Notes: generated by a model from the sequence alone, not told the origin. DNA of 64,000 bases from Lunularia cruciata (GCA_948567375.1 OX419758.1:40129473-40193472), one strand, 5' to 3'. Counted from the stretch's first letter, positions 1 through 12,374 are shown. Made by a program: numbers and translations.

Positions 1-1640
1 CGAACTCTCAATCATAGTCACAAAAGTGAGAGAATCGACATTCAATTATGATTGAAGAAAGAAATGTTTCTCCAAGCTTGCAATAGTATTTTAAGTAAAA
101 CTTGTTGCATTAGATCTCACTTTCTATGAATCTAGAGCCAACTAAATTTCAACAATAGTTGGTCATGCTCTTATTTAACACTCTAAAAGTTTTTAAGGCC
201 CAATCCAACTCCAATCCTTAGATATGGATCAATTCTTGAGCTGGGCTAACTTGTGAGCTCTACAAACCCATGTATACTTGATCCAAGACCCTGAATTATC
301 TTTTTTAAGTAATTACATGCAACCTTTGCACAAGGTGTAAACACTAACCAACAACAAGATCGGAAATTTTCATAAGGTATCTCAAACCACAACTTGGAGA
401 GTAACCAAAACTCCAAACCTGATCACTAGCTCTTCTCCATCACCTTACATCTCAAGAGCTTCAACTTCAATCAACTAGATATGATTTGAGATTGACCTAA
501 AATTGAAATTTAATGTGCTAGTACTGTAAGAACATTGTCTACTCTCCAATCTCATTGAAAGATAGTGAAATATCTCAAGAAGCTCTCTCAATTGCCTACT
601 TTGTGCTCCTATGTATGAATTTTACCCCCCTTGATTTAATTGATCATATCTCTCCTAGAATCAGCTCAAATTGTGTAATTTCTATCTCCAGATTGTAACA
701 TGTCATCTCCTTTCCAACCATAGTCTTTATTCTTCCAATGTCCTCCCCTAACTCCCTCGATGATCAAAAAATTCTAGACTCCTCTCTTGGGACCCAATCT
801 CTTGCACATTTGTCCTTTTGTCTTTTTACTTTTTGACAAATGGACCCCACAACTCCACCTTGAAACTTATGAGCAAAAATTTAGGCATTCCCCAACTATA
901 GAAGCACATATATTGTCAAGTGCTAGACATGTTCATAAGTAAGCACTAGAAGGATGATAGGATACGGGTTCCCATCACCGACTCCACAAATACTGCCCCA
1001 AAAGGTGCCACCAACCATTCCCGTAAGCCATCACGGTGCAAAATATGAAGCCTGATGAGAAAAGGATTTGGGAGTGGCAGATTGGGAGCATGGGATATCT
1101 CATGCTTGAACGCTTCTTCTGATGTTTTACCACTTGTGCATTGCTATAACTCTCACTCCCAGCGTCCTACTCTTCCTTGAGACTCCTCGACTACAACACA
1201 CCCCGTCTCTCCACTCGCACTTGTATATATTCATCAGAGCCCTCAAACTGATAAGATTGTAACCCACATGGCCAATCACATACATGTACATAGATTGCTC
1301 ACATGGCAACAACTCATCTGCCGGATCTAGCATACAACCTACCCCACTTATGTGATGGAAAATTATGATAAGTCACTTTTTTACGGGCTATGCAAACCAC
1401 AACACAACAACATGCAAGTATATGGTCAACTTTGTATTATTGATGATCATTAATAGATGTCAAAGGAGGAGGAGAAGGTTTTGTATGAGTAGGAAAAGAA
1501 GATGGGTGTTAAAAGAAAGTGTTTTAACTTTGAGATATGGAAGACAAAATAGATGTTCAAGTAATTAGAAAGAGCAAGTGTTTAGGCAATAGGAGAAATT
1601 ATCTGAATAATATCAAAGTGACCTACCCAATGGGGAGTAA
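1..1640. other. AT-rich stretch without recognisable gene
   Basis: I see no open frame with recognisable protein similarity and no RNA gene. The stretch lies just beyond the integrase end of the decayed gypsy element that follows, so it may include that element's 3' LTR. I could not match it to a second copy, so this is not claimed. Confidence 0.5.
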
Positions 1641-1650
1641 GTTTAAAAAA

Positions 1651-4600
1651 TTAGGTGTCAATAGGAAAAGGAAAGTATAACCTTATTATGGAGTTGAAAA
1701 GCAAGATCACAATGATGGTTATTAACATATTGCTTTTTCCTCTTTGAGCAACAAGAAGATGAGACTTGGTTTGGTGTAAGGATGAAAATGGCATAGAAAA
1801 ATAGGTGGAAGTATGAGGGTCATGAGATGGAAGTGGAGCAAGAAGAGAATTTGAAACAAGTAGAATTTGCCAATAATTTAGAAACAAAAAACAAAAGCCT
1901 ATATTTGCTTGCTTAGAATTATTATAGGAAAACTTGGCAAACAAAAAACAAGTATTATTATCAATGTGGTGAATGTTGACAAAGGCATGTAGCATATCTT
2001 CTAAAGTGAAATTTTCTTGCTCTATTGCCCATTAGTTTGAGGATGATAAGCTGTAAACAAGGCAAGCTTGGTGTAAAGGAGTTTGGAAAGCACTTGCCAA
2101 AATCTACCAATGAATCAAGGATCAAGATTAAAGATGAGAACCTTAAGCATCCTAGTGTGTTTCAAGACAATATAGAAGTACATTTAGGCCAACATGCTTC
2201 TAACAGTTTGGAGCATCCATAGTGTGTGGATGTTAGGTGAATTTGTTTGCTAAGTTTATCAACAAACACCACAATTGTTTTATGGCCTTGATTCATCTTT
2301 GGCAAGAATGTGATGAGGTCTAGACTTACATATTTCCATTTGGTAGATGGGATTAGAAGTTGTTTGAGTAGTTCAAGTAGACCTTCAGTTTTTGGTTGTT
2401 AGCCTTGCTGTAGTGGCAACTCTCAGAAGATTGGATAAACTCTTGAACCTCTCATGCTATGTTTGGCCACCACTATTGACGTTGGTGTTCAAGGTCTTAT
2501 GCCCACCCATGTAACCAGTAATTAGTAATTCATGCACCTCTTGAAGTTGCACAATCATAGATCTTTGTTAGCTTGAATGTTGATTTGGTTCTCACAAAAT
2601 AGAAGGCCATCCTTGAATGCAAATATATTTTACTTCTTATTGTGTTTTGCAAGAAAACTTTGCACAAGATGAAAGAATAAGTCATGTTGTAAAAAAATCT
2701 TGAAATCAATTTGGACCTTTGAGTCAATAGACCATGTGATATAGGCGCTACTATGAGATTTTCAAGAAGAATCTTCAAATCAGGTCATTGTGAGAGTGCA
2801 CTGAGAATGACATGGGACTTTTTTGGTTTGTACTCAAGCTTGATATCAAAAAATTGTAGTGGTTCCTTCCGTCAATGATTTAAACTCTTTATGTGCTCCA
2901 AATATAAGATCTATAAACAAAAATTTGTGATTGATACACATTATCACTTTTTTCCCAAGAAATAATGTTTCTGCAAATTTTTTGCATATACCATTGCAAT
3001 TTGTTCTTAATCTCAAGCCAAATAGTTCCTTTTTGTTGTTAATTATCAAGACACAAGGACAATGAGATGTAACTCATCTAGGAATTCTTGTTATAATCCA
3101 ACTCCTATTGCAAAGTTAGAAGCATCAAAATCAACCACACAAGATAAATGAGGATCATATGGTTTGAAGATGGATCATAAGACACCATATCCTTAATTTT
3201 ATTGAATGCTTCTTCTTGCATGGTGGTCCATTCAAAGCTTGTTATCTTCCTCAAGAAATTTTTTAACGTTACAGCCACATGAACAAAACAATGGATGCAC
3301 CATCAATAAAAACTCACCAATCCATCAAATCCCTAACTTTCATGCCATCCTTAATAGTAAGCCAATTGGTAATATCCTTGATCTTCTTCTCTACCATCTT
3401 TATTCCTTTTTTTGAAACCTTATGGCACAAGAAAGTAACTTTCTTCTACCAAAAGGCACACTTGGACTTCTTGTAGTAGAATTTCATTTGTCATAGTTAG
3501 CTTAAAATTTCTTGTTATTGGTTTTTTTTTTACCTTTGTCTTATTATAAATAAATACCTTATCCAAGAACACTACCAAGTATTGATCTAATAGCCCTTCT
3601 AGCTCCCAATGCATTTGATCCATGAAAACTATTGGAGCATTAATGAGCCTAAAAGGTAAACTCTCCATTCAAAATACCCATGCCTTGTAAAAGAAAGTAG
3701 TTTTTTACACATCTTTTCTATTCATTGGAATCTACAAGTAGTTGTTTTGAATATCAAACTTTGAGAATTATTGTATTCCACTCAATTGATCCAACAGGTC
3801 ATCAATTTGAGGCAAGAGATATGTATTCTTTTATGTATTCTTCACGGTAAGACCATAATAGATAGTAAAAAATCAAATCACTCCATCATTCTTTGGTACA
3901 AACAGTATTGGTGCTTCCCAAGGGAATGAAATATATTGTATGAAATCCTTCTCCAACAACTTGGTTAATGTTATTCAAAGTTCTTCTAACTCCTTTGGGT
4001 AGGAGGTGATAGATTTGTCTACTCATTGGAGTGCTACTTGGCAATAGCTCAATCTTGAATTCCATACCTCAATCAAATTGTAGCTCCTTCAAGAAATCAT
4101 CCAGAAACAAATCTTTCAATCTTATACTATCTAATAAACCATTACTCTTTTAGGCTTCTTATCCTTGTCAATTCCCCTTTCATAATATGCCAGATTCATA
4201 TAGCAAAAATAGAAATATCTTCTTCCAAAACTTGTTCTATAGTTATTATATTGATAAATTTCCCATCTTGGGACTAAATATTATCAAGTATCTTCCTCAA
4301 ATATGCCAAATAACCTAATCTATCATCTTTATCTTAGTATTTTACTTGACTTTGTCATTAGATCCAATGAAATTGAATCTTATGATGTTCAAGTCAAGGA
4401 AGACCTAGAATGATATTGTGATATAATATAATTATTACAAATTACATACACTCTAAATATCACTTCTTAAACTTGAAAGCAATAGGATGTGAGATACAAA
4501 ATGTAGAATATTTTCTACCATCTACCATCATTAATTTGCTACTTAATATTGGTTTCATAGGAATATATAATTCTTTTACTAATTGTGTGGACATGCAATT

Positions 4601-5600
4601 CTCAAAACTCTCACAATGAACCAAATCCTATAATTATATTATTAAATATCATACCTTAAAAGTGAATCAAACTTGCATAGATCAAGATTTCCAAAAGGAA
4701 AAAAAGTCTTAATGAGTGACTTGATATCTCTTTGGGATTATTTATTTCCTTGATTCTCATGTTTTGAGAACTCTATTTTTGGCAATAGGTTCAAGTTGTA
4801 CATTTCTGGTCAGACATTCAACAATGTAATGTCTAATTTGGTGAGAATAAAAGCAATTATCATTTTATTGCTATCATTCCTTACTTGCAATGCAAAGTGA
4901 TCTCCATTGGATGGTATCGATATCAATCGATGCTAGTAGCCATGTAGTTGATCTACCTACATATGACATGTTTGCAAGTTCTATGAAGATCTAGGTCAAG
5001 ATCAAGTTTTGGCAACTAAGGAATCAAAGCACTTAGCCAACTATATGACTTCTTTCAAATGCTTGGGCTCATGCATGGTTACTTCCAATTTGGTGCATGA
5101 TTTCAAGACTCACAAAAAAATCTAGAGCTTTGCTTCCTTTTATCTCTAGAATCTACATTATTGTGTTTTGAAATTGAGAGATGTAGCTACTCATCAAATT
5201 GATTTGCCTTAATTCCACCAATTGGGTAGCTTGTGTAGTACTCTCTCTTTGTTCTCCCCATTATTGCACCATTGAATCCTTCTTATGTTGAGATTGGAGT
5301 AACAAATTGCCATTGAGCTTACTCTACTTAGAATTTCCACCATAGTTTTGCAACTCTATCTAATTTGCTCAAAGCCAAGATGATCAATCTATATTCATCT
5401 AGAAGATTTGTAGCTTCAAAGTACCACTCATAATCAGATAAAAATTCTCTATTGCACTCAATAAATTCTTTTCTTCAAATAGCTTAAGCTTGGGAATCAT
5501 ACTTGATAATCTTCCTCTTAGAAAGTTGCTCTCTCCATTTTCTATTGTTGTTGATTATTATGATCTCTCGCTTCCAACAATTGAGTAAGATGTTCTACCT
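1651..5600 (-). mobile_element. Decayed Ty3/gypsy retrotransposon (remnant 1)
   Basis: Reading the minus strand from high to low coordinates gives gag, reverse transcriptase and integrase remnants in the gypsy order. Gag-like codons lie near 5,280-5,430 (a WYFEATNLL stretch followed by a KLDRVAKLW stretch). RT blocks lie at about 3,420-3,910: FVPKNDG, then a DDLLDQL block, then LINAPIVFMDQ and VVFLD. An integrase tail (FSYNNSKQA) lies at 1,651-1,995. Stops and frameshifts break all parts, so nothing is translatable as a whole. The order RT before integrase on the sense strand supports Ty3/gypsy rather than Ty1/copia. LTR ends and target duplications were not identified. It looks much older than elements A and B. 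Confidence 0.75.
3420..3915 (-). pseudogene. Reverse transcriptase remnant of gypsy remnant 1
   Basis: The minus strand keeps the palm-domain landmarks of a Ty3/gypsy reverse transcriptase: PFRLINAPIVFMDQM followed by VVFLDKVFIY. The second corresponds to the catalytic F/YxDD motif, but its second Asp is changed to Lys. Upstream codons at about 3,840-3,910 match the FVPKxDG and YGLT region. In-frame stops and frame changes separate the blocks. It is a dead copy. Confidence 0.75.
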
Positions 5601-5899
5601 ATTATTACATAAAAATAATAATTTGGGTAGCACAATGTAGTACTCTACCAAGCTACCTACTTATAAATATCTAAGTTAATACATAAATACAACACATGCA
5701 CCACTCTTCATAAGTTACAATTGGAAAGATCAATGGTTCATCAAATAAGGCGTTTGCATTCAAAAAATTCTAACCAAAGTTTGAAACAATGAGTTGTATA
5801 AAATGATGCTTTTGTAGTTCATGGACACAAAAATCCCAATGGTTTAGAAGAAATAGATTTGGTGATCCATAGATTCAATTCATCCTATTCTTTCTTTGG

Positions 5900-6373
5900 T
5901 ATCAATGTGAAAGACCAAGAAGAGAAACAAGAGAATGGAAGATCACATTGGAACTTTCAAATGAGTGAAACTTCAATTCCAAACATAAACTTGGGTTTTG
6001 GTACTTATAGGTAACCTAGTTACAAGGCTTCCAAGAAGGTTCTTTCTAGAAGCCATCTTTCTTGGAGTGCAAGCTAAGCTAGTTTTCAATTTGGGATACA
6101 ATTTACTCAAACCTTAGAAAGTTCCCATATGCTTCTCACCAAGAAATTTCTTGGATGCTTCTAGAATATTCTTAAAATTTCCTAGATATATGCTATTTCT
6201 ATCTCTTGTTATCCATATTTAGATTTTGCTAATTCTATATTGTTACAAGAGCACTTAGTTTATATTTGGGCTTACCTCATCTAGCACTTCTAGAGCTATC
6301 AACCAATGCACTCATATATCTCTACATGACACACTTGGCATATACATTCTATAATATACCATGGGTGGAAAGC
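5900..6373. repeat. Possible LTR remnant flanking gypsy remnant 1
   Basis: Right of the gag remnant the sequence changes near TGTGAAAGACC (about 5,908), preceded by TTTGGTATCAA, which may be a decayed primer-binding site. Element A inserted at the right edge, at AAAGC 6,369-6,373, and the interrupted host sequence resumes at 19,653. No matching left copy was found, so the LTR assignment is only a possibility. Confidence 0.3.
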
Positions 6374-7108
6374 TATAATGCCAAGAGCTAGCCATATGAT
6401 CTAGATGTAAAATTTGGTTTGGTAACATCTGGAACGATATTATACATGATGGTCAAAATAGGTCAAATAGAAGTATCACCAAAAGAGAACTTATACTAAT
6501 AGGGCAAAAACCAAAATAGATTTGAAAACCTTAGAACCAATAGCTAGACATATGATTTAAAGGTGAGAATTAGCTTGGTAACATCTGGAAGGATGTTACA
6601 CATGATGGACTAAACAGATCAGAAAGAGGTATCACAAAAAGAGGACTGCTACTAATAGAGTAGGAACCAAAATATACCTAAAATCTTTGAATTCAATTTT
6701 GGAGGCCCAAACAGATGAATTAGGCCTCTAAAATGTGCAGATCCCCCCCCCCCCCCCCCCCCCCACTCACCGGAGGAAAAGTTGGTTTTCTTCCCCGCTG
6801 GTTTGTCTCATTGAGATCTTTCCAACGATACCTCACCCATGTGATTTTGAGATTCCTACAAGAAGATTCCCTAAAAGATTCCCTCCAGTCAAAGCTTGTT
6901 TGACCAACCAGATAGGAGTCCCAAGTAAGTAATCCAAGGGTGGAGCTTCTTGACATGTCACCTATCTGTGTGCCTAATCCTATGGTGGAGCTTCCTTGGA
7001 GGAGATCCTCTTTGTCTATATAATAAAGAGAAGGTGCTCCTTTGGGGCATTGGATGATTGAGTGTGAAATCTGTGTTTTCTCTCTTCTCTTGTCCTCGGA
7101 GTATTACA
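6374..7108 (+). repeat. 5' LTR of element A
   Basis: It is about 735 bp and is homologous to 18,909-19,652 and, inverted, to 10,295-11,032 and 16,163-16,983. It ends in TATTACA just before the primer-binding site. It carries a run of 22 C at 6,743-6,764, where the 3' LTR has about 10 C, a sign of mononucleotide slippage. A TATA-like TATATAATA at 7,017-7,025 is the probable core promoter of the element. Confidence 0.92.
7017..7025 (+). promoter_or_regulatory. TATA-like box in 5' LTR of element A
   Basis: TATATAATA lies about 85 bp before the LTR end. The same motif is kept in the other LTRs, for example inverted at 16,246-16,254. This position suits a retrotransposon core promoter. No start site can be mapped from sequence alone. 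Confidence 0.55.
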
Positions 7109-7109
7109 A

Positions 7110-7124
7110 TGGTATCAGATTAAG
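7110..7124 (+). other. Primer-binding site of element A (initiator tRNA-Met type)
   Basis: TGGTATCAGATT starts two bases after the LTR end. It matches the classical TGGTATCAGAGC site complementary to the 3' end of plant initiator methionine tRNA, with the last bases decayed. Confidence 0.85.
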
Positions 7125-7248
7125 TGTTTTAATCCAAGAGAGTGGATCACCCCTCTTGGAAAAATATGAACTCTTGAAACTGAGTAATTTGAGGTGGAGA
7201 ACATAGAGTAATTGCTAGACTTAGGAAGGACTTTAAAGAGCGGATGGG

Positions 7249-7690
7249 ATGGATGCACCAGGAGGACAATTTCCCGCACCTAGCTGTCCATTCTTGAATC
7301 CATTCCACTTCAAGGTTATGTATATTCAACATAAAAAAATGAGAGTATTGCTAGTTTATCACTTTGGAGTAGAATTCATGGACAAGATGATGAACTCACC
7401 AAACTCGATGATTCAACCTGTGGTGGTATACGACAAAAAGTAGGATTTGAAAATCTACATTCTATTATGATGTTATGGATGTGAATGTCCCAAATCCTCT
7501 CCCTTTTAACACTCAAGTAGAAATTTGTTATGTAGTGAGACCAAAAGTGATGTTTAAAGATTTTGTGGTTAGGAATTTTAGTGAGGAATATTATCAATGA
7601 GTGATAGTTTTTGAGGTCCCTATGGTAGTTCCGATAGTTTGTGCACCTTCCAGAGTGATCATATTGACTTTGTATTGAAATAGACATTAG
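7249..7690 (+). pseudogene. Extra pre-gag ORFs in the leader of element A
   Basis: Between the primer-binding site and gag lies a 64-codon ORF (7,249-7,443, beginning MDAPGGQFPAPS), followed in another frame by a second reading frame (from 7,475, containing NVPNPLPFNTQVEI) that ends at a TGA near 7,600. Element B carries the same pair at 15,828-16,022 and 15,593-15,796. Its first ORF has the same length, 64 codons, and the same 226-nt offset between the two start codons. I do not recognise either product. They may be a real accessory ORF or remnants in the family leader. Confidence 0.45.
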
Positions 7691-7711
7691 AAATTGAGTG
7701 TTGCAAGAACC

Positions 7712-8850
7712 ATGGATCCGCAATTGCAAGAGCTGGTCCAAGGAATGCAAGGGATGTTGAATGAATTTTGAGAGATTAAGATGACCATGGAGACATTACA
7801 AAGTCAAATGAAGATCCTCATGAATGATCAAGCAATGCAAGAAGAAGAGCCGTCTCAAGACCCAATACTTGTGACTAAAGTACTTGGAGAGGCACCCGTA
7901 CCTACGAATCTTTTCAATGATGAAGCCACATTGCTACTCCGGATGAAGAAGACCTGTAACATCAAGCCTTACAAGGGGCAGCGTATGATGGGAGTAGTGG
8001 AAAATTGGATCTCAAGAATGAATCAATATTTTTATTGTTCTCAATAGAGATCACGGAGCATGTTGTAGGCATGTTTGCATGTGGGTACTTGACCAATAAA
8101 GCCCTCACATGGTACGATGCTTGGGAACGATCCATGTTGGCAAAGAGAAGGGAGGTCATGTGAACAAAAATGCAAGAAGGATTGTTGAAGAATTTCCAAT
8201 CAATGGATTCCATGCAGATGACCCGAATCTGACTATAGGGATTGAGACAAAAGAACATCATACAAGAGTATGTGGAGGCATGTCTAGATCTACAAGTCAC
8301 CATAACCAACATGATTCCAACAAAGGCTCTTGATAATTTCAAAAGAGGGTTGAAGGAGTAAATTTGCCAAGAAGTCATGGTGTAAAATCCTCGCATGGTA
8401 TTTGAAGCCATTGCTTATGTGCAGAGAATAGCAAGAGCATTGGGTGGAGGTGAAGGAGTAGTTCTACCTCAACATTATCAAGTAGAAATGCCACACATTG
8501 GTAGACCAATACAAATAGAATTGTGCAACCTTTGATTTCAAAATTGAGTAGCACGATCACTTCAAGGAGAGCTTGTACAGGTAGAAGTACAAAGAGATGG
8601 AGTCCCACAAGGAGTAGGAACTCAAGGAGAACAATGCCATTGTTACAATTGTGGCCGTATTAGGCACATATCTACCAACTGTTGTGCTTGTTTCCCTAGA
8701 GGCCTTTGGCCTTCATAAAAGCAATCTTTGAACAACATAGAGAGGCGCAATAAAGAGGAGGAGGTAGAAATCACATCAGAAAACAAAGATCACTAGTAAA
8801 TATACCTTGCGGCCTTCTGGCTCAAAAGGAAGCAAAGAAGCAAGGAAAGG
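7712..8850 (+). pseudogene. gag of element A (broken)
   Basis: It starts at ATG 7,712 (MDPQLQELVQGMQG), matching the start in element B. A TGA replaces an Arg codon soon after, and more stops follow. Recognisable blocks are NDEATLLLRMKKTCNI, MGVVENWISRM and a zinc knuckle of CCHC type around 8,640-8,690 (CYNCGRIR then CC; the His of the knuckle is changed to Arg here, while element B keeps it). Gag would form the capsid of the retrotransposon particle and bind its RNA. It is not translatable as a whole. Confidence 0.8.
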
Positions 8851-8892
8851 AAGAAGACAAATGCGCAAAGGTTCCAAAAAGCAACCTCACAA

Positions 8893-9228
8893 TTGATTAT
8901 TGTGAATGGAGTCCTAGAAGGCAATCAAGTGAGAGTATTAATAGATCCGGGAGCAAAAGAGAATTTCTTGTCTTGCTTTGTTGCAATAAGATTGGGAATG
9001 GATCTAGAGAGAGATGAGAGTGAAGAAGTAGAGTTACCTAACTGGCAAACAAAGAGGATTGAATCATTACCTAGATGGATAACACTCTTTGTAGGAGAAT
9101 ATTATGAAGTAATTGAGTGGCGAGTAATACAATTAGCTCATTATGATGCAATCTTAGGCATGCCATGGATGGAGCATTACAACTCTATGGTAAATTGGAG
9201 GAAGAAAGTAGTGAGAACCCACCAATAG
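8893..9228 (+). pseudogene. Aspartic protease of element A
   Basis: A 111-codon open stretch contains VLIDPGAKENFLS, the retropepsin active-site region, here D-P-G where D-S/T-G is usual, and the later ILGMPWMEHYN block typical of gypsy proteases. It would cleave Gag-Pol. It is followed by an in-frame TAG and then the linker towards reverse transcriptase, so it survives only as a fragment of a former polyprotein. Confidence 0.8.
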
Positions 9229-9273
9229 TCAATCATTGGGGTTAAAGAAAAATCACATAAGCAAGAACTACCT

Positions 9274-10294
9274 TTGTATGTCATAAGGACGGCAATTGTC
9301 TGTAAGACCAATAGATGTTTCATGGGTCTAATAAGAGAAGTCCAGAGTGCACAACTTGATGGACAAATTCCTAAGAAATTGAAAGATGTTGTGGATGAGT
9401 TTCAAGATGTCTTTCCCGATGATCTACCCTCAAGATTACCACCAAAAAGGAGAGTAGATCATAAAATTGAGACACTCCTTGGGAAGACACCTCCTTGTAA
9501 GGCCACATATCGCCTATCACCTCATGAGTTGGAGGAGTGAAAGACTCAAATTGAGGAGATGCTGCAGAAAGGGTTCATCTAACCTAGCATATTACCATAT
9601 GGGGCTCATGTCTTGTTTATGAAGAAGAAGGACGGTATAATGCGCATGTGCATTGACTATCAAGGTCTCAATCAGCAAACATTGAAGAACAAATACCCCT
9701 TACCTCGCATGGATGACCTGTTTGATCAATTCCATGGAGCAAGATACTTCACCAAATTGGACTTGCGGAGTGGTTACAATCAAATCCAAATTGCAAAGGA
9801 GGATGTCTATAAAACTGCCTTTCAAACCAAGTATGGCCACTTCAAGTATCTTGTGATGCCTTTTGGCCTCATCAATGCACCTACCATTTTCATGAGTCTA
9901 ATGAATGATATATTTCATCCATACTTGGATAAGTCTGTTATTATCTTCTTGGACGACATCTTAGTATATAGTAGCATAATGACGGAACATAAATAGCATC
10001 TATGAGAAGTCCTCCAAATTCTAAGACAAAATCGATTGTATGCCAAAATCTCAAAGTGTGAGTTTAGCAAGTCTGAAGTAGACTACTTGGGGCATAGAGT
10101 AAGTGCAGAGGGCATTCAAGTATTGACGGATAAAGTTGAGGTCATTCAAAAATGGAGTGCCCCAAAGATCAGACTCAACTCAAGAGCTTCTTGGGGTTGA
10201 CGGGATTCTATCGTAGATTTGTCAAGGACTTCTCCAAGGTTGCATAACCTTTAAGGGCACTACTTGGCAAAGGGAAGAAGTGGACATGGGAAAC
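9274..10294 (+). pseudogene. Reverse transcriptase and start of RNase H of element A (5' part)
   Basis: Blocks in order are [28 protein letters not shown], the [11 protein letters not shown] block, [15 protein letters not shown], the [13 protein letters not shown] block and the catalytic [11 protein letters not shown]. The active-site FLDD is intact, but stops at 9,538, 9,580 and 9,994 break the frame. The sequence is cut by element B in the codons of the KKWTW region, and the frame resumes at 16,989 with AQELAFQEL. Confidence 0.88.
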
Positions 10295-11032
10295 TGTAAT
10301 ACTCCGAGGACAAGAGAAGAGAGAAAACACATATTGCACACTCAAACATTCGATGCTCCAAGGGAGCACCTTCTCTTTATTATATAGACAAAGAGGATCT
10401 CCTCCAAGGAAGCTCCACCATAGGATTAGGGACACAAATAGTTGACATGTCAGCAAGCTCCACCCTTGGATTACTTACTTGGATGGGTGACCTGTCTAGT
10501 CTAGGTCCTATCTGGTTGGTCAAATGAGCTTTGACCAGAGGGAATCTTTTAGGGAATCTTCTTGTAGGAATCTCAGAATCACATGAGTAAGGTACCGTTG
10601 GAAAGCTCTTGACGAGACAAACCAGGGGGAGGGAAGGCTAGCCTTCCTTCTGTTGGGGGGGAAATCTGCACATTTTCAAGGCCTAATTCATCCGTTTAGG
10701 CCTCCAAAATTGCCTTCAAAGATTTCAGGCATATTTCGGTTCCTACTCTATTAGTAGAAGTCCACTTTTGGTGATACCTCTTTCTGATCTGTTTAGTCCA
10801 TCATGTGTAACATCCTTCCAAATATTACCAAACCAATTCTCACCTTTAAATCATATGTCTAGCTATTGGTTCTAAGGTTCTCAAGTCTATTTCGGTTTCT
10901 GCCCTATTAGTAGAAGTACTCTTTCGGTGATACTTCTATCTGATCTATTTTGACCATCATGTATAACATCAATCTAGATGTTACCAAACCAAATTTCACA
11001 TCTAGATCATATGGCTAACCCTTGGTATTACA
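10295..11032 (-). repeat. 3' LTR of element B
   Basis: 738 bp, TG...CA ended on the plus strand as TGTAATACTC...TATTACA. It lacks the 7-bp satellite found in the partner LTR, which accounts for nearly all of the 83-bp length difference. Confidence 0.95.
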
Positions 11033-11048
11033 GACCTCCCTCCTTTTA
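11033..11048 (-). other. Polypurine tract of element B
   Basis: On the minus strand TTAAAAGGAGGGAGGTC lies directly before the 3' LTR. It is the expected primer of plus-strand DNA synthesis and is matched by the tract of element A at 18,893-18,908. Confidence 0.85.
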
Positions 11049-12350
11049 AGACGCAACGTCCTCGTTGTGCAATTGTTGCTCAAATGCTTGCACCAACACC
11101 AGTGCATGTGCCAAATTGGCAGCGGGTTCCTAGGTTGCTTCATAGAGGGGGTAACCTTTCCATTGTACTAGATATTCCACCCGCGGATGGCGAGTACTAC
11201 GCATGCACTTTTGGAGAATCCGCTCCACTTCATATTCCTCTATGCCATCAATGACTGTCGGACAAGGTCGAATGTCCTGTGTGGAAGTACCTTGGCCTGA
11301 TCGGGGAGCATATCTACGTAATAGGGAGACATGGAACACTGGATGGATCTTCATGTGTGGTGGTAGCTCAAGGTGATAGGCCACAGCGCCGATGCAACGA
11401 AGAATTGAGAAAGGCCCAATAAAACGAGGTCTGAGCTTACGAGATCCAACTAATGTGAGGTTGGTTGTTGATAGCCACACTTGATCCCCAACATTGAACT
11501 CCATGTGCCTACGGTGTGCAGCAGCATACTGCTTTTGTTGATTTTGCGCAATCTGTAACCTGTGCTTGGCGCTCTCCACACCTTGTTGGATTCTAGAAAC
11601 AAATGTGTTGATTGCATCAACCTTGGTAGTCACTAGACGGATCTTCATCAAGCTAGAAGGTGTGAAGGGATGCTCACCATACATGAGGAAGAATGGAGAG
11701 ACCAGGGTGGAGGCATTCACTGAATTGTTGTAAGCAAATTCCACCAACGGTAGTAGGGTGTCCCACCTCTCTTGCTCTTCTAAGGTGAAGCCGTGTAACA
11801 TGTCTTCAATCGTGCGATTAGCCCGCTCTGTTTGGCCATCTGGTTGTGGGTGGTAAGTTGTAGACACGGCCAACTTGGTTTTTAAGAAACCAAAGAGTGC
11901 TCGCCAAAACAAATTGGTGAATTGGGTGCCTCTATCGGTGATGAGTACTCTAGACAAGCCATGGTGAGCAAAGATTGCATCTAAGTATAGTTGAGCTAGT
12001 TGTGGAGCGGTCACCTCCTTGGTGGTAGGGCGTACATGAATCATTTTGCTGAGCCGGTCCACAAAGACCACAATGGAGTCAAACCCTGAGGTGGTCTTGG
12101 GTAATTCACAGACGAGATCCATACTCACTTGTTCCCAATGTTGGGTAGGAGTGGGAAGAGGTTGAAGGAGCCCTACAGGAGCTTGATTAGAAGCTTTTTT
12201 CTGTTGACAAAGTAGGCAACTATGCACATAGTCCATCACGTTGTTGCTCATCTTGGGCCAATAGTAATGGCGCTTGACTGCCTCCAAGGTCTTGTCCACT
12301 CCAACATGAGCTGTAATGGCCGAATCATGACATTCCGCTAGAATGGTGGT
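11040..12350 (-). CDS. Integrase with C-terminal chromodomain, element B
   Basis: The 389-codon open stretch (11,130-12,299) holds, in order: the HHCC zinc region ending CLLCQQKK; the D-D-E catalytic core (MDLVCELP and VVFVDRLSK, ITDRGTQFTNLFW, then QPDGQTERANRTIEDML); the SH3-like domain (VGDQVWLS, RFIGPFSIL, HPVFHVSLL); and a chromodomain (YEVERILQK, EYLVQWKGYPLYEAT). A TAG at 11,130 replaces the Trp codon expected after the Thr, and the frame then stays open for about 28 codons to a TAA. This ending places the element among chromoviruses, whose chromodomain targets insertion to particular chromatin. The upstream start is uncertain because it was part of Pol. Confidence 0.92.
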
Positions 12351-12374
12351 GCGTAATTCTAGGACATTTGGAAT

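Noticed and set aside
5890..5910. Primer-binding site of gypsy remnant 1 (TTTGGTATCAA)
   Set aside because: Its orientation does not fit the minus-strand coding order, and no paired LTR was found; left as a possibility only.
6735..6956. Pro-rich or Gly-rich ORFs near 6,740
   Set aside because: They result from the run of 22 C inside an LTR.
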